Shown one piece after another: positions 17,162-26,637 of a stretch of DNA of 64,000 nt. Where the stretch lies: assembly GCA_011390635.1 (NCBI GenBank), contig JAABSA010000012.1:1-64000 (forward strand), read 5' to 3'. Each line of letters begins with the position of its first letter. Within the stretch, counting starts at the first letter, position 1. Made by a program: the position numbers and the translations under genes. The stretch is from Desulfotignum sp. GTDB lineage: Bacteria; Desulfobacterota; Desulfobacteria; Desulfobacterales; Desulfobacteraceae. The notes beneath the pieces were generated by a model, which saw nothing but the letters and a program-made list of their open reading frames with translations, was not told the origin of the DNA and did not search any database.

Positions 17162-17531
17162 CCGGTCCGGATATTCCGCTCTGTTGGATTATTTTGTCGT
17201 AAAACCGTATCAGGTTGTCATCCAGATCAAATACCTGTTGCACCACGATATCAATATCCTGCTCTGGATCTGTCAATTGTTCTTCGGTCAGGATGGATTC
17301 ATTGAAAGGGACATACTGAATCCAGGTTTTCAAGATGATGTCCCGATCTTTTTCCTGAATGGTGGTAAGTACATCCTGAATATTTTTTTCGTGACGGCTG
17401 ATATAATCAAGCAGCATTTGCAGCCGTTCGGAATTCACCGTATCCCTGTGTTTCAGGTAATAATCGCGTAACTGCCGATGATAGGTTTCAAGAAAATCGA
17501 CAACTTCTGCCACGGTCTTATAGGTCTGCAT
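17073..17531 (-). CDS. Ferritin-like helical protein of unknown function
   Basis: The 151-residue product is all-helical with a four-helix pattern. Residues MLLDYISRHEKNIQDVL and a later LIAMEENKKKQVAKTA resemble the paired Glu/His-bearing helices of ferritin-like proteins, but no full ExxH pair set is certain. The start at 17531 is preferred over 17558 because AAGGA stands seven bases before it. It is transcribed divergently from the PfpI-like gene. Confidence 0.6.
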   Translation of the reverse strand: MQTYKTVAEVVDFLETYHRQLRDYYLKHRDTVNSERLQMLLDYISRHEKNIQDVLTTIQEKDRDIILKTWIQYVPFNESILTEEQLTDPEQDIDIVVQQVFDLDDNLIRFYDKIIQQSGISGPVKEFFQQLIAMEENKKKQVAKTAQKIKNL

Positions 17532-17773
17532 AATTCGGTCCTTTTTAAGCCGCATCATATCCCAGTCTGGATAGAGGTGCCATGGGGGGAATCCTGTATT
17601 TTCGATCCGCTGGTCCTGTATTGTGTTTGTAAAAGCCGTGCCGGTTCTTTAGGTATACAGGCCTGGCAGTGAAAAAATACAGGCTTTCCTGCATTGTCGA
17701 AAAAAACCATTCTTTTACAATTAGGAATGATAACCACATCATTGGCACAATAGGCCGGGAAAGGAACCAAAAA

Positions 17774-18283
17774 ATGAGCAAGATAGCTGTCATTATCGAT
17801 GATTATTTCGAAGATTCAGAATACACCCAACCTGTAAGCGTGTTCAGGGAAAAAGGGCATGATATTATCCATGTCGGCCTTGAAAAAGGAAAAACGGTAA
17901 AAGGGAAAAAACAACAAACCCCTGTGGTGATAGATGAAAGTGTAGACATGGCTGGTGCAGATCATTTTGATGCGCTTCTCATCCCCGGCGGTTATTCACC
18001 GGACCAGTTGCGTGCCCACCCGGGTGCAGTGGCGTTTGCCCGGGATTTCATGCAAAAAAACAAACCGGTTTTTTCCATCTGCCATGGCCCGCAGCTGCTG
18101 ATTTCAGCGGATGTGATCCGGGGCAGGACGTTGACCGGCTGGAGATCCATTATTCAGGACATTAAAAATGCGGGAGCAACATTTGTAGATAAACCTGTTG
18201 TCACGGACGGTAATCTTGTGACCAGCAGAAATCCCGATGATCTGCCGGACTTTATTCATGCTGCGCTGGAAAAACTGGCCTGA
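17774..18283 (+). CDS. DJ-1/PfpI family protein
   Basis: The 169-residue protein matches PfpI/YhbO-type members of the DJ-1 superfamily: IDDYFEDSE near the N-terminus (the conserved acidic residue), DALLIPGGYSPD, and the nucleophile elbow SICHGPQLL with Cys followed by His. Family members are protease-like or act as deglycase/glyoxalase-type stress proteins; which activity applies here cannot be told. AAGGAACC precedes the ATG at 17774; an upstream in-frame start at 17669 adds an unrelated tail. Confidence 0.85.
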   Translation: MSKIAVIIDDYFEDSEYTQPVSVFREKGHDIIHVGLEKGKTVKGKKQQTPVVIDESVDMAGADHFDALLIPGGYSPDQLRAHPGAVAFARDFMQKNKPVFSICHGPQLLISADVIRGRTLTGWRSIIQDIKNAGATFVDKPVVTDGNLVTSRNPDDLPDFIHAALEKLA

Positions 18284-18357
18284 ACAAAGAATGTCCCATG
18301 ACTGTTACGTAAATCAGATAGTACCTAAATTTTCATCTATAAAAAGGGAGGCACCCC

Positions 18358-20106
18358 ATGCGTATTGATGTTACCATCACCATCGGAGGGGAAGCCGGTC
18401 AGGGAATACAAACCGTGGGCGATATTATCGCCCGGGTCTGTCACAAGGCCGGTCTGTATCTTTTGGCCATCAATGATTTTGAATCGCGTATACGGGGCGG
18501 ACACAGTTTCATGCAGATCCGTATCAGTGACCAGCCGGTTCTGGCCCCTCACCACAAAATTGATATGTTAATCGCACTGAATGCGGAAACCTGTGCTCTG
18601 CATAAAAAAGAAATGGCTGAGACCGGACTTGTTTTATTGGATATTGAAAAAGATGCTGAAAAAGACGATTCCAAAGAAAACCTGCCTGAGGAGGCCCGTG
18701 AAAAAAATGTATTCCCGATAACTTTTTCACAAATGGCAAAAGATGCAGGTGGAAAGATCATGACCAACACGGTGGCTGCGGGAGCATGTCTGGCGCTTCT
18801 GGGCGCTCCTTTTTCAGCATTTGAACAAATTCTGAAAACCACATTCGCAGAAAAAGAAAAGATACTGGAAAATAATATTACCGCCGGCCGCAGCGGATTT
18901 GATGCGGTCAAAAATACGGATTTCGACAAAGCCTTTGACTGGCCTTCCGATGGTTCGGCCAAAGGCAAACTGCTTTCCGGGTCCAAAGCCCTTGCGTTAG
19001 GTGCCCTGGCAGCGGACTGTCGGCTGGCAGCATTTTATCCCATGTCACCGGCAACAGGCATCATGATCCATCTGGCTGAATTCATGGATCAGCTTCCCGT
19101 GCTGGTGGAGCAGGCCGAAGACGAAATCAGTGCGGTCAATATGATAATCGGCGCCTCTTATGCGGGAGTCCGGGCGTTGACCGCCACCTCCGGCGGGGGG
19201 TTTTCACTCATGGTCGAAGGTCTCGGACTTGCCGGCATTACGGAAACGCCTATCGTGATCATAAACTCCCAGCGTCCTGGCCCGGCTACGGGTCTGCCCA
19301 CCAGAACCGGGCAGGGGGATCTGCTCTTTGTGATCAATGCCTCCCAGGATGAATTTCCCAGATTTGTGTTTGCCCCGGGCTCTCCGAACCAGGCGTATGA
19401 CACCCTGATTCGGGCATTTACTCTGTCCGAAAAATACCAGGTGCCGGCAATTATTCTCACGGATCAGTATATCAATGATTCCTTATGGATTACCACCCGT
19501 GAAATCGAGGTCCCAACAGAAATAGAACGATTTGTGACCACCGATGAAGACATGACATCCTCTTCTGACTATAAACGGTTTGCGGCCACAGCATCCGGGA
19601 TATCCCCCAGAGCACTGCCCTGCAAAGGCCGGGCACTGGTCTGTGCAACGGCCAACGAACATGATGAAGCAGGCCATATGAGCGAAACAATTGCCGATCG
19701 AAACACCATGGTTGAAAAACGGAAGGCCAAAACAAAAGGTATGACCGGCGAAATGAAAGGGCCCAAAGGGTATCATGGTGAAAGTGAATCACTTCTGGTG
19801 GGATGGGGTTCTTCGGACGGGGCCATACGAGAAGCAGTTGATCTGCTTCGGGCTGAAAATGTTGATGTCGGCGGCCTGGTTTTTTCCGATATATGGCCTT
19901 TTCCAGGAAAAAAAACAAAAGATGCATTGTCCCGGTGCAAACGCTTCATTACCGTGGAGCAGAATGCATCCTCCCAGCTGGGTCTGTTGATCCGCCAGCA
20001 GACCGGGCTTTCATTTCATACATCCTTGCTGCAATATGACGGCCGGCCTTTTACACCCAACTGGATAGCAGAACATACCAAATCCGTACTGGAGGAAATA
20101 CGATGA
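18358..20106 (+). CDS. korA: 2-oxoacid:ferredoxin oxidoreductase, gamma-alpha fusion subunit
   Basis: The 582-residue protein fuses the gamma domain (about 1-190, with GEAGQGIQTVGDII) to the alpha subunit (about 205-580, with FYPMSPATGI and the central glycine-rich domain). Together with the beta subunit it catalyses the CoA-dependent oxidative decarboxylation of a 2-oxoacid, reducing ferredoxin. 2-oxoglutarate is the usual substrate of this two-subunit form, but other 2-oxoacids are possible. GGAGG precedes the ATG, and the stop overlaps korB by four bases. No ferredoxin-like delta subunit gene adjoins it. Confidence 0.9.
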   Translation: MRIDVTITIGGEAGQGIQTVGDIIARVCHKAGLYLLAINDFESRIRGGHSFMQIRISDQPVLAPHHKIDMLIALNAETCALHKKEMAETGLVLLDIEKDAEKDDSKENLPEEAREKNVFPITFSQMAKDAGGKIMTNTVAAGACLALLGAPFSAFEQILKTTFAEKEKILENNITAGRSGFDAVKNTDFDKAFDWPSDGSAKGKLLSGSKALALGALAADCRLAAFYPMSPATGIMIHLAEFMDQLPVLVEQAEDEISAVNMIIGASYAGVRALTATSGGGFSLMVEGLGLAGITETPIVIINSQRPGPATGLPTRTGQGDLLFVINASQDEFPRFVFAPGSPNQAYDTLIRAFTLSEKYQVPAIILTDQYINDSLWITTREIEVPTEIERFVTTDEDMTSSSDYKRFAATASGISPRALPCKGRALVCATANEHDEAGHMSETIADRNTMVEKRKAKTKGMTGEMKGPKGYHGESESLLVGWGSSDGAIREAVDLLRAENVDVGGLVFSDIWPFPGKKTKDALSRCKRFITVEQNASSQLGLLIRQQTGLSFHTSLLQYDGRPFTPNWIAEHTKSVLEEIR

Positions 20107-20957
20107 GTGACACGACCCAATACAACAATGATTATGAAAACAAGTGGTGTCCTGGATGCGGTAATTTCGGCATTCTCAATGCCATAAAAAAATCACTGGC
20201 CGGCATGCAGATCTCTCCGGAAAAAATTTTGATAGTTTCCGGAATCGGCCAGGCAGCCAAAACCCCGCATTTTTTACAATGCAATTTTTTCCATGGCCTT
20301 CACGGGAGGGCACTGCCGGTTGCCACCGGGGCCAAATTAGCCGATCATGATCTGACGATCCTGGTCAATATGGGAGACGGGGACTGTTACGGGGAAGGCG
20401 GGAACCATCTTCTGGCAGCGCTGCGGCGGAATATCAATCTTACCCTGCTGGTGCACAACAATATGGTGTACGGACTGACCAAAGGACAGGCGTCTCCCAC
20501 CTCCCGGCACGGCTTTGTCACAAAAGCCCAGCCCCAGGGCGTTCCCTACCAGGCATCTAATCCTCTGGCACTGGCACTGTCACAGGGAGCGGGATTCGTG
20601 GCCCGGGGGTATTGCGGAGAAATAGAACACCTGAGTCAATTGATCAGCGCAGGTATCTCCTATCCGGGATTCAGCCTGATAGATGTCCTTCAGGTATGTG
20701 TATCGTTTAATCACGAAAACACCTATTCATTTTATAAGGACCGCGTGTATACATTGGACAAAGAAGAATATACAGCTGATGATCTGCACCAGGCAATAGA
20801 AAAAAGCATGGAATGGGAAGAAAAAATTCCCATCGGTATTATATATCAAAAAGACACCGTATCCTATACTGATGAACTGGCGCCATTGCAGTCAGGATCC
20901 CTTTTTAGACAGACATACGATCCCGAAAAAATCCGGAAAGTCATTTCAGATGCATAA
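20103..20957 (+). CDS. korB: 2-oxoacid:ferredoxin oxidoreductase, beta subunit
   Basis: The 284-residue subunit binds thiamine diphosphate and a 4Fe-4S cluster. The KWCPGCGNFG motif supplies two cluster cysteines, and GDGDCYGEGGNH with a following NN is the TPP/Mg2+ motif. A further Cys near the C-terminal third (LQVCVSFN) is the fourth-ligand type position. It is translationally coupled to korA (ATGA) and followed by a strong hairpin at 20966-20999. Confidence 0.92.
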   Translation: MSDTTQYNNDYENKWCPGCGNFGILNAIKKSLAGMQISPEKILIVSGIGQAAKTPHFLQCNFFHGLHGRALPVATGAKLADHDLTILVNMGDGDCYGEGGNHLLAALRRNINLTLLVHNNMVYGLTKGQASPTSRHGFVTKAQPQGVPYQASNPLALALSQGAGFVARGYCGEIEHLSQLISAGISYPGFSLIDVLQVCVSFNHENTYSFYKDRVYTLDKEEYTADDLHQAIEKSMEWEEKIPIGIIYQKDTVSYTDELAPLQSGSLFRQTYDPEKIRKVISDA

Positions 20958-20965
20958 TGGCAGTG

Positions 20966-20999
20966 ATTCCCCGGGCGCAATGATATGCGCCCGGGGAAT
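20966..20999. terminator. Bidirectional hairpin between korB and rubrerythrin
   Basis: A perfect 14-bp inverted repeat (20966-20979 and 20986-20999) with a 6-base loop and a GC-rich core lies between two convergent genes. A weak U tract is present only in part, so termination in both directions is likely but not certain. Confidence 0.65.
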
Positions 21000-21022
21000 A
21001 TATGCTTCACAGCACAAGGGTC

Positions 21023-21568
21023 TTAGTATTTTTTGAATTCCTCTTTTTTCGCATTGCAGACCGGACAAGTGTCGGGTGCTTCTCCTTCCAGAGTGTACCC
21101 GCACACCTTGCATACCTGGATGTCATCCAGTTGCACATCTGCGCCATTGTCCACAGCCTTTTTGGCTTTTTCAAACAGTTCCTTGTGCTTTTTTTCCGTT
21201 TTATACGACCATTCAAAACTGCGGTACGCACTTTTTTCCTCCTGCAGTTTTGCGATTTCCATATACGCAGGATACATCTCTTCGATTTCAAAGGTTTCAC
21301 CGTCAACAGCCAGGCCCAGGTTTTTGGCTGTATCGCCCGGACCGAAAGCGCCCATGCTGTTTGCAACCATCCCTTCATTCAGGTGTTTCAGTTCGCGGTA
21401 ATGATCTCCAGCATGAATAAATTCCGCATGGGAGACTGCTTCAAACAACCGGGCGACATTCGGATAATTTTCCTTCTGCGCCTGGATTGCAAAATGCCGG
21501 TACCGCATGTTTGCCATGCTTTCACCGCCGAATGCGTTGATCATGTTCTGCCGGGTCATCTGTTTCAT
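21023..21568 (-). CDS. rbr: Rubrerythrin
   Basis: The 181-residue protein has a ferritin-like diiron domain (about 1-140) with Glu/His ligands such as RHFAIQAQKE and AEFIHAGDH, followed by a rubredoxin-like Fe(Cys)4 domain (CKVCGYTLEG and CPVCNAKKEEF). It acts as a cytoplasmic peroxidase protecting anaerobes from H2O2. A perfect AGGAGG precedes the ATG. The order here is diiron then rubredoxin, as in classical rubrerythrin. It is convergent with korB. Confidence 0.93.
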   Translation of the reverse strand: MKQMTRQNMINAFGGESMANMRYRHFAIQAQKENYPNVARLFEAVSHAEFIHAGDHYRELKHLNEGMVANSMGAFGPGDTAKNLGLAVDGETFEIEEMYPAYMEIAKLQEEKSAYRSFEWSYKTEKKHKELFEKAKKAVDNGADVQLDDIQVCKVCGYTLEGEAPDTCPVCNAKKEEFKKY

Positions 21569-21621
21569 GGTTTCCTCCTGTGTGCATGATTATCTTGTGT
21601 TAAGGTATCTGACATAGAATG

Positions 21622-23064
21622 TTATTTTGCCGGTTTTATTACCGTAAAAAATGTGTTTTCTCCCCGTCTGATTAAAAGGAGAAATTTTTCCCCTTTGCTC
21701 ACCGCTTTTTTATATGCTTTTACCGAATCAATCGGGGTCTGGTTTATTTCCTGGATAAGATCGCCCCGCTGAATGTTACTCCCGGCTGCCGGACTTCCGG
21801 GTTTTACACCGGCCACAACCACCCCTTTTTCCTGTTCATATCCGAGCTGGGCCGCAATATCAGGGGTCAGTTCCTGCACCTGAATTCCCAGGGGCGCACT
21901 TTCCGGAGAATCTGGTCTGGATTGTCCGGTCTGTTCTTCAGTTGCCAGTTCTCCGATTTTCACCTGCAGGGTCTTCTTTTTATTGTTGCGGATTACCGTA
22001 AGCGGAACAATACTGTCGACCTCTTTTTGTGCCACAAGGTTTTTCAGAACCGTGGGGTTTTCCACCGGTTTTTCATTCAGGGAAACAATGATGTCTCCCC
22101 GCTGCACACCGGCTTGTTCCGCCGGGCTGTCCTTGGTGACATCAGCCACCAGGGCACCTTCGGCTGATTGTAATCCAAAACTGTCGGCAATATCCCTGGT
22201 GACCGGTTGAATACTCACCCCCAGCCATCCGCGCACTACCCTGCCTTTCTGGATGAGGCTTTCCATAATTCCTCTGACCATGTTGACGGGAATGGCAAAA
22301 CCGATACCCTGGTACCCGCCGCTTTTGCTGAAAATAGCCGTATTCATTCCGATAACCCTGCCGGCAATATCCACCAGAGGGCCTCCGGAGTTTCCCGGAT
22401 TGATGGCTGCATCGGTCTGGAAAAAATCTTCATAATCCACAATGCCGATATTGGCACGGCCGACCGCACTGATGATGCCGGCGGTTACCGTTTGTGAAAG
22501 ACCATAGGGTGTACCTACCGCAATAACCCAGTCCCCCACCTGTGCTGTGCTGGAGTCACCAAGTTCGGCTGTCGGAAGATTTTTCCCTTCGATTTTTATG
22601 ACCGCCACATCCGACATCGGATCAGTTCCGATGACCTCGGCGGTAAATTCGCGTTTGTCCGGCAGCGTGACGTTTATCTCTTCGGCCTTTTCCACCACAT
22701 GGTTATTGGTCAGGATATAGCCTTCTTCATTGATTATAAAGCCCGATCCCAAACCGCGGCGCTGGTAATCCCTTTGTTCGGGGATGCCGAAAAAACGGCG
22801 GAAAAATTCATTTTCGAAAAGCTCCTGGTATTGTTGCGGAAGCGATTCCATGGTATAGACGGTACTGATGTAGACGACTGCCGGGCTGATTTTATTGCTT
22901 ACATCCCTGAACGCCTGCCCCAATGACTCGAGACGTTGCCGGGGATCCTCCATCGAACTGTCTGCAGCGTTGGCAAATGGGCCTGTAACAATCATTAATC
23001 CTGAAAGCAAAATCGCCATAAAACAGGCCGCTTTTACAATTGCGTAGATTTTTTTTTGTACCAT
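21622..23064 (-). CDS. Do-family periplasmic serine protease (DegP/HtrA)
   Basis: The 480-residue protein has a signal peptide (about 1-33), a trypsin-like domain with the triad His in TNNHVVEKA, Asp in DPMSDVAVIKI and Ser in NPGNSGGPLV, and two PDZ domains (about 270-370 and 385-475). It degrades or refolds damaged envelope proteins. The start at 23064 is chosen because AAGGAG lies upstream and the signal peptide begins there; the longer in-frame start at 23139 would add 25 unrelated residues. Confidence 0.92.
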   Translation of the reverse strand: MVQKKIYAIVKAACFMAILLSGLMIVTGPFANAADSSMEDPRQRLESLGQAFRDVSNKISPAVVYISTVYTMESLPQQYQELFENEFFRRFFGIPEQRDYQRRGLGSGFIINEEGYILTNNHVVEKAEEINVTLPDKREFTAEVIGTDPMSDVAVIKIEGKNLPTAELGDSSTAQVGDWVIAVGTPYGLSQTVTAGIISAVGRANIGIVDYEDFFQTDAAINPGNSGGPLVDIAGRVIGMNTAIFSKSGGYQGIGFAIPVNMVRGIMESLIQKGRVVRGWLGVSIQPVTRDIADSFGLQSAEGALVADVTKDSPAEQAGVQRGDIIVSLNEKPVENPTVLKNLVAQKEVDSIVPLTVIRNNKKKTLQVKIGELATEEQTGQSRPDSPESAPLGIQVQELTPDIAAQLGYEQEKGVVVAGVKPGSPAAGSNIQRGDLIQEINQTPIDSVKAYKKAVSKGEKFLLLIRRGENTFFTVIKPAK

Positions 23065-23158
23065 AATGCTGTTCTCCTTTTTGTTTGCGGTATATGTCGG
23101 GGGTGATGTACCACCAATCCTTATAGACTGATTGGTCATTAAAAGGACCGATTTGTTC

Positions 23159-25870
23159 TCAAACAGCGGCCGGGTTCTTGTCTAAAAATGAAAAGTCCGC
23201 CTCTTTGAGATCGATTTCCAATGTGATTTCTCCCGGGTCTTCATCGGTCCGGGGAGTAAACCCGAGCCTTTTTCCCAGCGCAATCATTTTCCGGTTTTCC
23301 CGCAGGACGATTCCCCGGATTGTTTCCATTTTCCGGTTTTTGGCGATTTGCAAAACACGGCCGAGAAGATTTGCGCCGATACCCTGGCCGTGCCATGGAT
23401 CTCCGATCAATATGGAAAATTCTCCGGTGTTACCGTCCGGATCACTGATAACCCTGGCGATACCGAACATTTTTTCGTTTTTAGAAGTCGCATCCAGGGC
23501 GGTCAAGGCGATTTCCCGGTCATAGTCCACCTGGGTGAATCTGGCCAGCATGGCCGGAGATATTTCTTTCATGGCGCTGAAAAACCGGTGATAAATGCTT
23601 GTGGGTGAAAGTGATTCGAAAAGTTTGGTAAACAGTGATGCATCTTCCGGTGTTACGGGACGGATAAAAATATTTTTGCCGTCATCCGTTTTTTCATGGA
23701 ATTCCAATTCATCCGGATACGGGCTTATGACAAGATGCAAAGGAGAGTCTTCTGCTGTGTCTTCCAGCCGGATACGGGCATCCACAGCCCGGGGAAGCCC
23801 ATCTTTGACAATCACAGGATTCATATCCAGTTCAGCAATTTGGGGAAAATCAACCAGTAGTTGTGACACACTCATGAGCAGCGCTTCCAGTGCCTCCATA
23901 TCTGCGGGAGGCAGGTTGCGGAATCCCTGCAAAAGTGTAAATACGCGGGTATCCTCCATCATGCGCTGTGCCAGCAGGCGGTTTAACGGCGGGAGTCCGA
24001 GAGCCCGATCTTTCAGGATTTCCGTGAAAATACCCCCTGAACCGAACACGATAACCGGTCCGAAAGAGACGTCGCTTTTTGCGCCGATCAACAATTCATA
24101 GTCCGGGCTGTCAATATACTGCTGAACAGATACCCCTTCAATGTGTGCATCCGGATTATACGCTTTTGCACCTTCCATGATTTTGCCAAAGGCGTTTTGC
24201 ACCGCATCATCGGATTGCAGATTCAGATGCACGCCATGGGCATCGGTTTTATGGGAAATGTCCGGTGACATGAGCTTCAAAGCCACCGGGAATCCGATTT
24301 TTTTGGCCATGGAAACGGCATCTTCTTGTGTGGCTGCCGCTTGTGTTGTATTCACCGGTATGCCGTATGCGGATAAAATCTCTTTGGAAGCGGCTTCCGA
24401 CAGAAAACCGGTATCTTGTTTCATATGATCTTGCAGCAGGTTATGGACCTTGTTGTGATCATACTGCAATTTGTTGGATAGTTTCCGGGGAATTTGTGCC
24501 AGCATTTCCAGGTTTTTGCCGTATGCCACCATGAAAACAAAGGCTTGAATTGCCCTTTCCGGCGTTTCATATGTTGGGATTTTCGCCTGGTTTAAAACGG
24601 CCACGGCTGTTTCCATCCTTTTGCCGCCGATCCAGGAGGCAAATATGGGAAAATTTTTTTCCCTGGCTGATGCAGCCAGCGCTTCTGCCACAGATTCCGG
24701 ATCTGTCAATGCCTGGGGCACCATAATGGTGAGGATGCCGTCAAAGGATCTGCTTTCATGGCATAGGTCAACGGTGTTTATAAACCTTTCCCGGGTTGCA
24801 TCTCCGAGAATATCAATGGGATTGTTCCGGCTCCAGAACTGCGGGAGCAGATCGTCCAGCGATTCAGTCAGTTCCCGGGACAGCGGGGCAGGCTCCAATC
24901 CGTGACTTCCCAGGGCATCGGTGGCCATAACGCCGGGTCCCCCGCCATTTGTGATGATTGCCAGGCGTGATCCCCTGGGACGTGGAGTTTTGGCCATGAG
25001 TTCCGCACAATCGAACAGTTGCGCTATGGTATTCACCCGGACGATGCCGGCACGTTTGAATGCTGCGTCATATACGGCATCTTCTCCGGCCAAAGCCCCG
25101 GTATGTGATGATGCCGCCCTGGCCCCGGCATCACTGCGCCCGGATTTCAAGACCACGATGGGTTTGATCCTGGACACTGCCCGTGCGGCGCTCATGAATT
25201 TGCGTATCCGGGTCAGATTTTCTATGTAAAGCAGGATGCTGGTTACCCTGGAATCATTGCCCAGATAATCGATCATATCTCCGAAATCCACGTCCACCAT
25301 GGAACCGATGCTGACAAAGTGGCTGAAACCGATTTTTTCTTTAAAGGAAAGATCCAGAATTGATGTACAGATGGCACCGCTCTGGGAGACAAAGGCCAGT
25401 TTTCCCCTGGAAGGCATATCAGATGCAAAACTGGCATTGAGCTTCGTTTCGGTATTGATGATTCCAAGACAATTGGGACCGATAAGCCGCAAGCTGCCGG
25501 CATAGGCTTTTTCCTGAATTTTTTTTTCTATGTCACGTCCCTGATCTCCGGTTTCTTTTCCTCCGGCCGATATGATCACGGCGCCACCTGTGCCGGCGGC
25601 AATGCAGTCATCGACAATATCCGGAACGGTGGATATGGGGGTGGCAATGATAGCAAGATCTATCGGATGACTGCGTTGCCGTATCGATTCCAGCGTTTTT
25701 ATCCCTTTTACCGTTGCATACTTTGGATTTATGGGTATGATTTTACCGGTAAATCCTCCATTTTCCAGGTTGGTCATCAGGGCATTGCCAATGCTGTTTT
25801 CTGTTTCTGTGGCACCGATAACGGCAACACTTTCGGGCTGAAAAATACGGTCAAGATGATAAATTCCCAT
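23159..25870 (-). CDS. ADP-forming acyl-CoA synthetase fused to a GNAT acetyltransferase
   Basis: The 903-residue protein joins a CoA-binding domain (about 1-130), succinyl-CoA-synthetase-like domains (about 150-460) with the phosphohistidine region ASSHTGALAGED, an ATP-grasp domain (about 480-700) and a C-terminal GNAT domain (about 730-895) with HGQGIGANLLGRVL. The front part interconverts acetate (or another acid), ATP and CoA with acyl-CoA and ADP. The GNAT part resembles Pat-type protein acetyltransferases, so the chain might also acetylate proteins. Whether both halves are active is not known from sequence. Confidence 0.88.
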   Translation of the reverse strand: MGIYHLDRIFQPESVAVIGATETENSIGNALMTNLENGGFTGKIIPINPKYATVKGIKTLESIRQRSHPIDLAIIATPISTVPDIVDDCIAAGTGGAVIISAGGKETGDQGRDIEKKIQEKAYAGSLRLIGPNCLGIINTETKLNASFASDMPSRGKLAFVSQSGAICTSILDLSFKEKIGFSHFVSIGSMVDVDFGDMIDYLGNDSRVTSILLYIENLTRIRKFMSAARAVSRIKPIVVLKSGRSDAGARAASSHTGALAGEDAVYDAAFKRAGIVRVNTIAQLFDCAELMAKTPRPRGSRLAIITNGGGPGVMATDALGSHGLEPAPLSRELTESLDDLLPQFWSRNNPIDILGDATRERFINTVDLCHESRSFDGILTIMVPQALTDPESVAEALAASAREKNFPIFASWIGGKRMETAVAVLNQAKIPTYETPERAIQAFVFMVAYGKNLEMLAQIPRKLSNKLQYDHNKVHNLLQDHMKQDTGFLSEAASKEILSAYGIPVNTTQAAATQEDAVSMAKKIGFPVALKLMSPDISHKTDAHGVHLNLQSDDAVQNAFGKIMEGAKAYNPDAHIEGVSVQQYIDSPDYELLIGAKSDVSFGPVIVFGSGGIFTEILKDRALGLPPLNRLLAQRMMEDTRVFTLLQGFRNLPPADMEALEALLMSVSQLLVDFPQIAELDMNPVIVKDGLPRAVDARIRLEDTAEDSPLHLVISPYPDELEFHEKTDDGKNIFIRPVTPEDASLFTKLFESLSPTSIYHRFFSAMKEISPAMLARFTQVDYDREIALTALDATSKNEKMFGIARVISDPDGNTGEFSILIGDPWHGQGIGANLLGRVLQIAKNRKMETIRGIVLRENRKMIALGKRLGFTPRTDEDPGEITLEIDLKEADFSFLDKNPAAV

Positions 25871-25952
25871 ATCCTGTCTACCTTGTTGATTTCAAATGAA
25901 TCCCTGGATATTTTTTAAGTACACAAAAATCTGTATTTTCCAGGAACACGGA

Positions 25953-26615
25953 TCAATCTCCATCCAAATCAGCGTTCGGAAGGCTTTCAAATACTATGCT
26001 GTTTATATGCAACTGAACAGCGTCTTCGCCAATATCTTTGATCCAGTCTACGGGGACAAGTTTTTTGTCTTTTTTGATCAAGCCGGTGGAAACCAGTAGC
26101 TGCGTTACTTTAAAGGTTTCGGTTTCAGCATATATATCTTCGATGGTTCCCAGCTGTTTGCCGTCTACGCCTGTTACATCAGCACCTTCTTCCAGTGCCA
26201 CAGCATCGTCAGGGATATTGCGGTGTGTTTTTTTATAATACAAAGGTTTATGCGAAGACGGGTAAGGTGCTGATTTCAGATACGGCGCTTTGACGGCTGA
26301 ATGGTACCACAGCAGCTGACGTGCTTCATCAGTCTGGCGCCGGTTGAAATCCTCCACCCCGCCATTGGGCACATATTGTGTTTCATCAAATTCCGGATAA
26401 TCATCCGGTGCAGCAGTTTTTTTTAAAATGACAGTTTTTTTACTGGTGGTTTCGATATCTGTTATGGGAACCACCTTGTCTTCTGTGAACAAGAACCCTT
26501 TTTTGACCACCAGGTGGGAGACCTCATCTGTGGCGGGATCAATCACCACCCGATCAACTTGACCAACGTGGTTTTTATCATGGGTAAGGACATCACTGTT
26601 TTTTTTAAAATGCAT
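25953..26615 (-). CDS. Double PRC-barrel domain protein
   Basis: The 220-residue protein contains two PRC-barrel-like domains, about residues 5-75 (HVGQVDRVVIDPATDEVSHL) and 130-205 (VTGVDGKQLGTIEDIY), joined by a linker rich in Tyr and Pro. PRC-barrels mediate binding in photosynthetic reaction centres, RimM and many stress proteins. Function here is unknown. GGAG precedes the ATG. It lies just downstream of the next minus-strand gene and may be co-transcribed with it. Confidence 0.75.
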   Translation of the reverse strand: MHFKKNSDVLTHDKNHVGQVDRVVIDPATDEVSHLVVKKGFLFTEDKVVPITDIETTSKKTVILKKTAAPDDYPEFDETQYVPNGGVEDFNRRQTDEARQLLWYHSAVKAPYLKSAPYPSSHKPLYYKKTHRNIPDDAVALEEGADVTGVDGKQLGTIEDIYAETETFKVTQLLVSTGLIKKDKKLVPVDWIKDIGEDAVQLHINSIVFESLPNADLDGD

Positions 26616-26637
26616 ACCAACTCCAAAAAAGTTTCAG

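Noticed and set aside
17743-17758. A possible sigma-54 site (TGGCAC) before the PfpI-like gene
   Set aside because: The GC element is not ten bases after GG and no TTGC follows, so it does not meet the -24/-12 rule.
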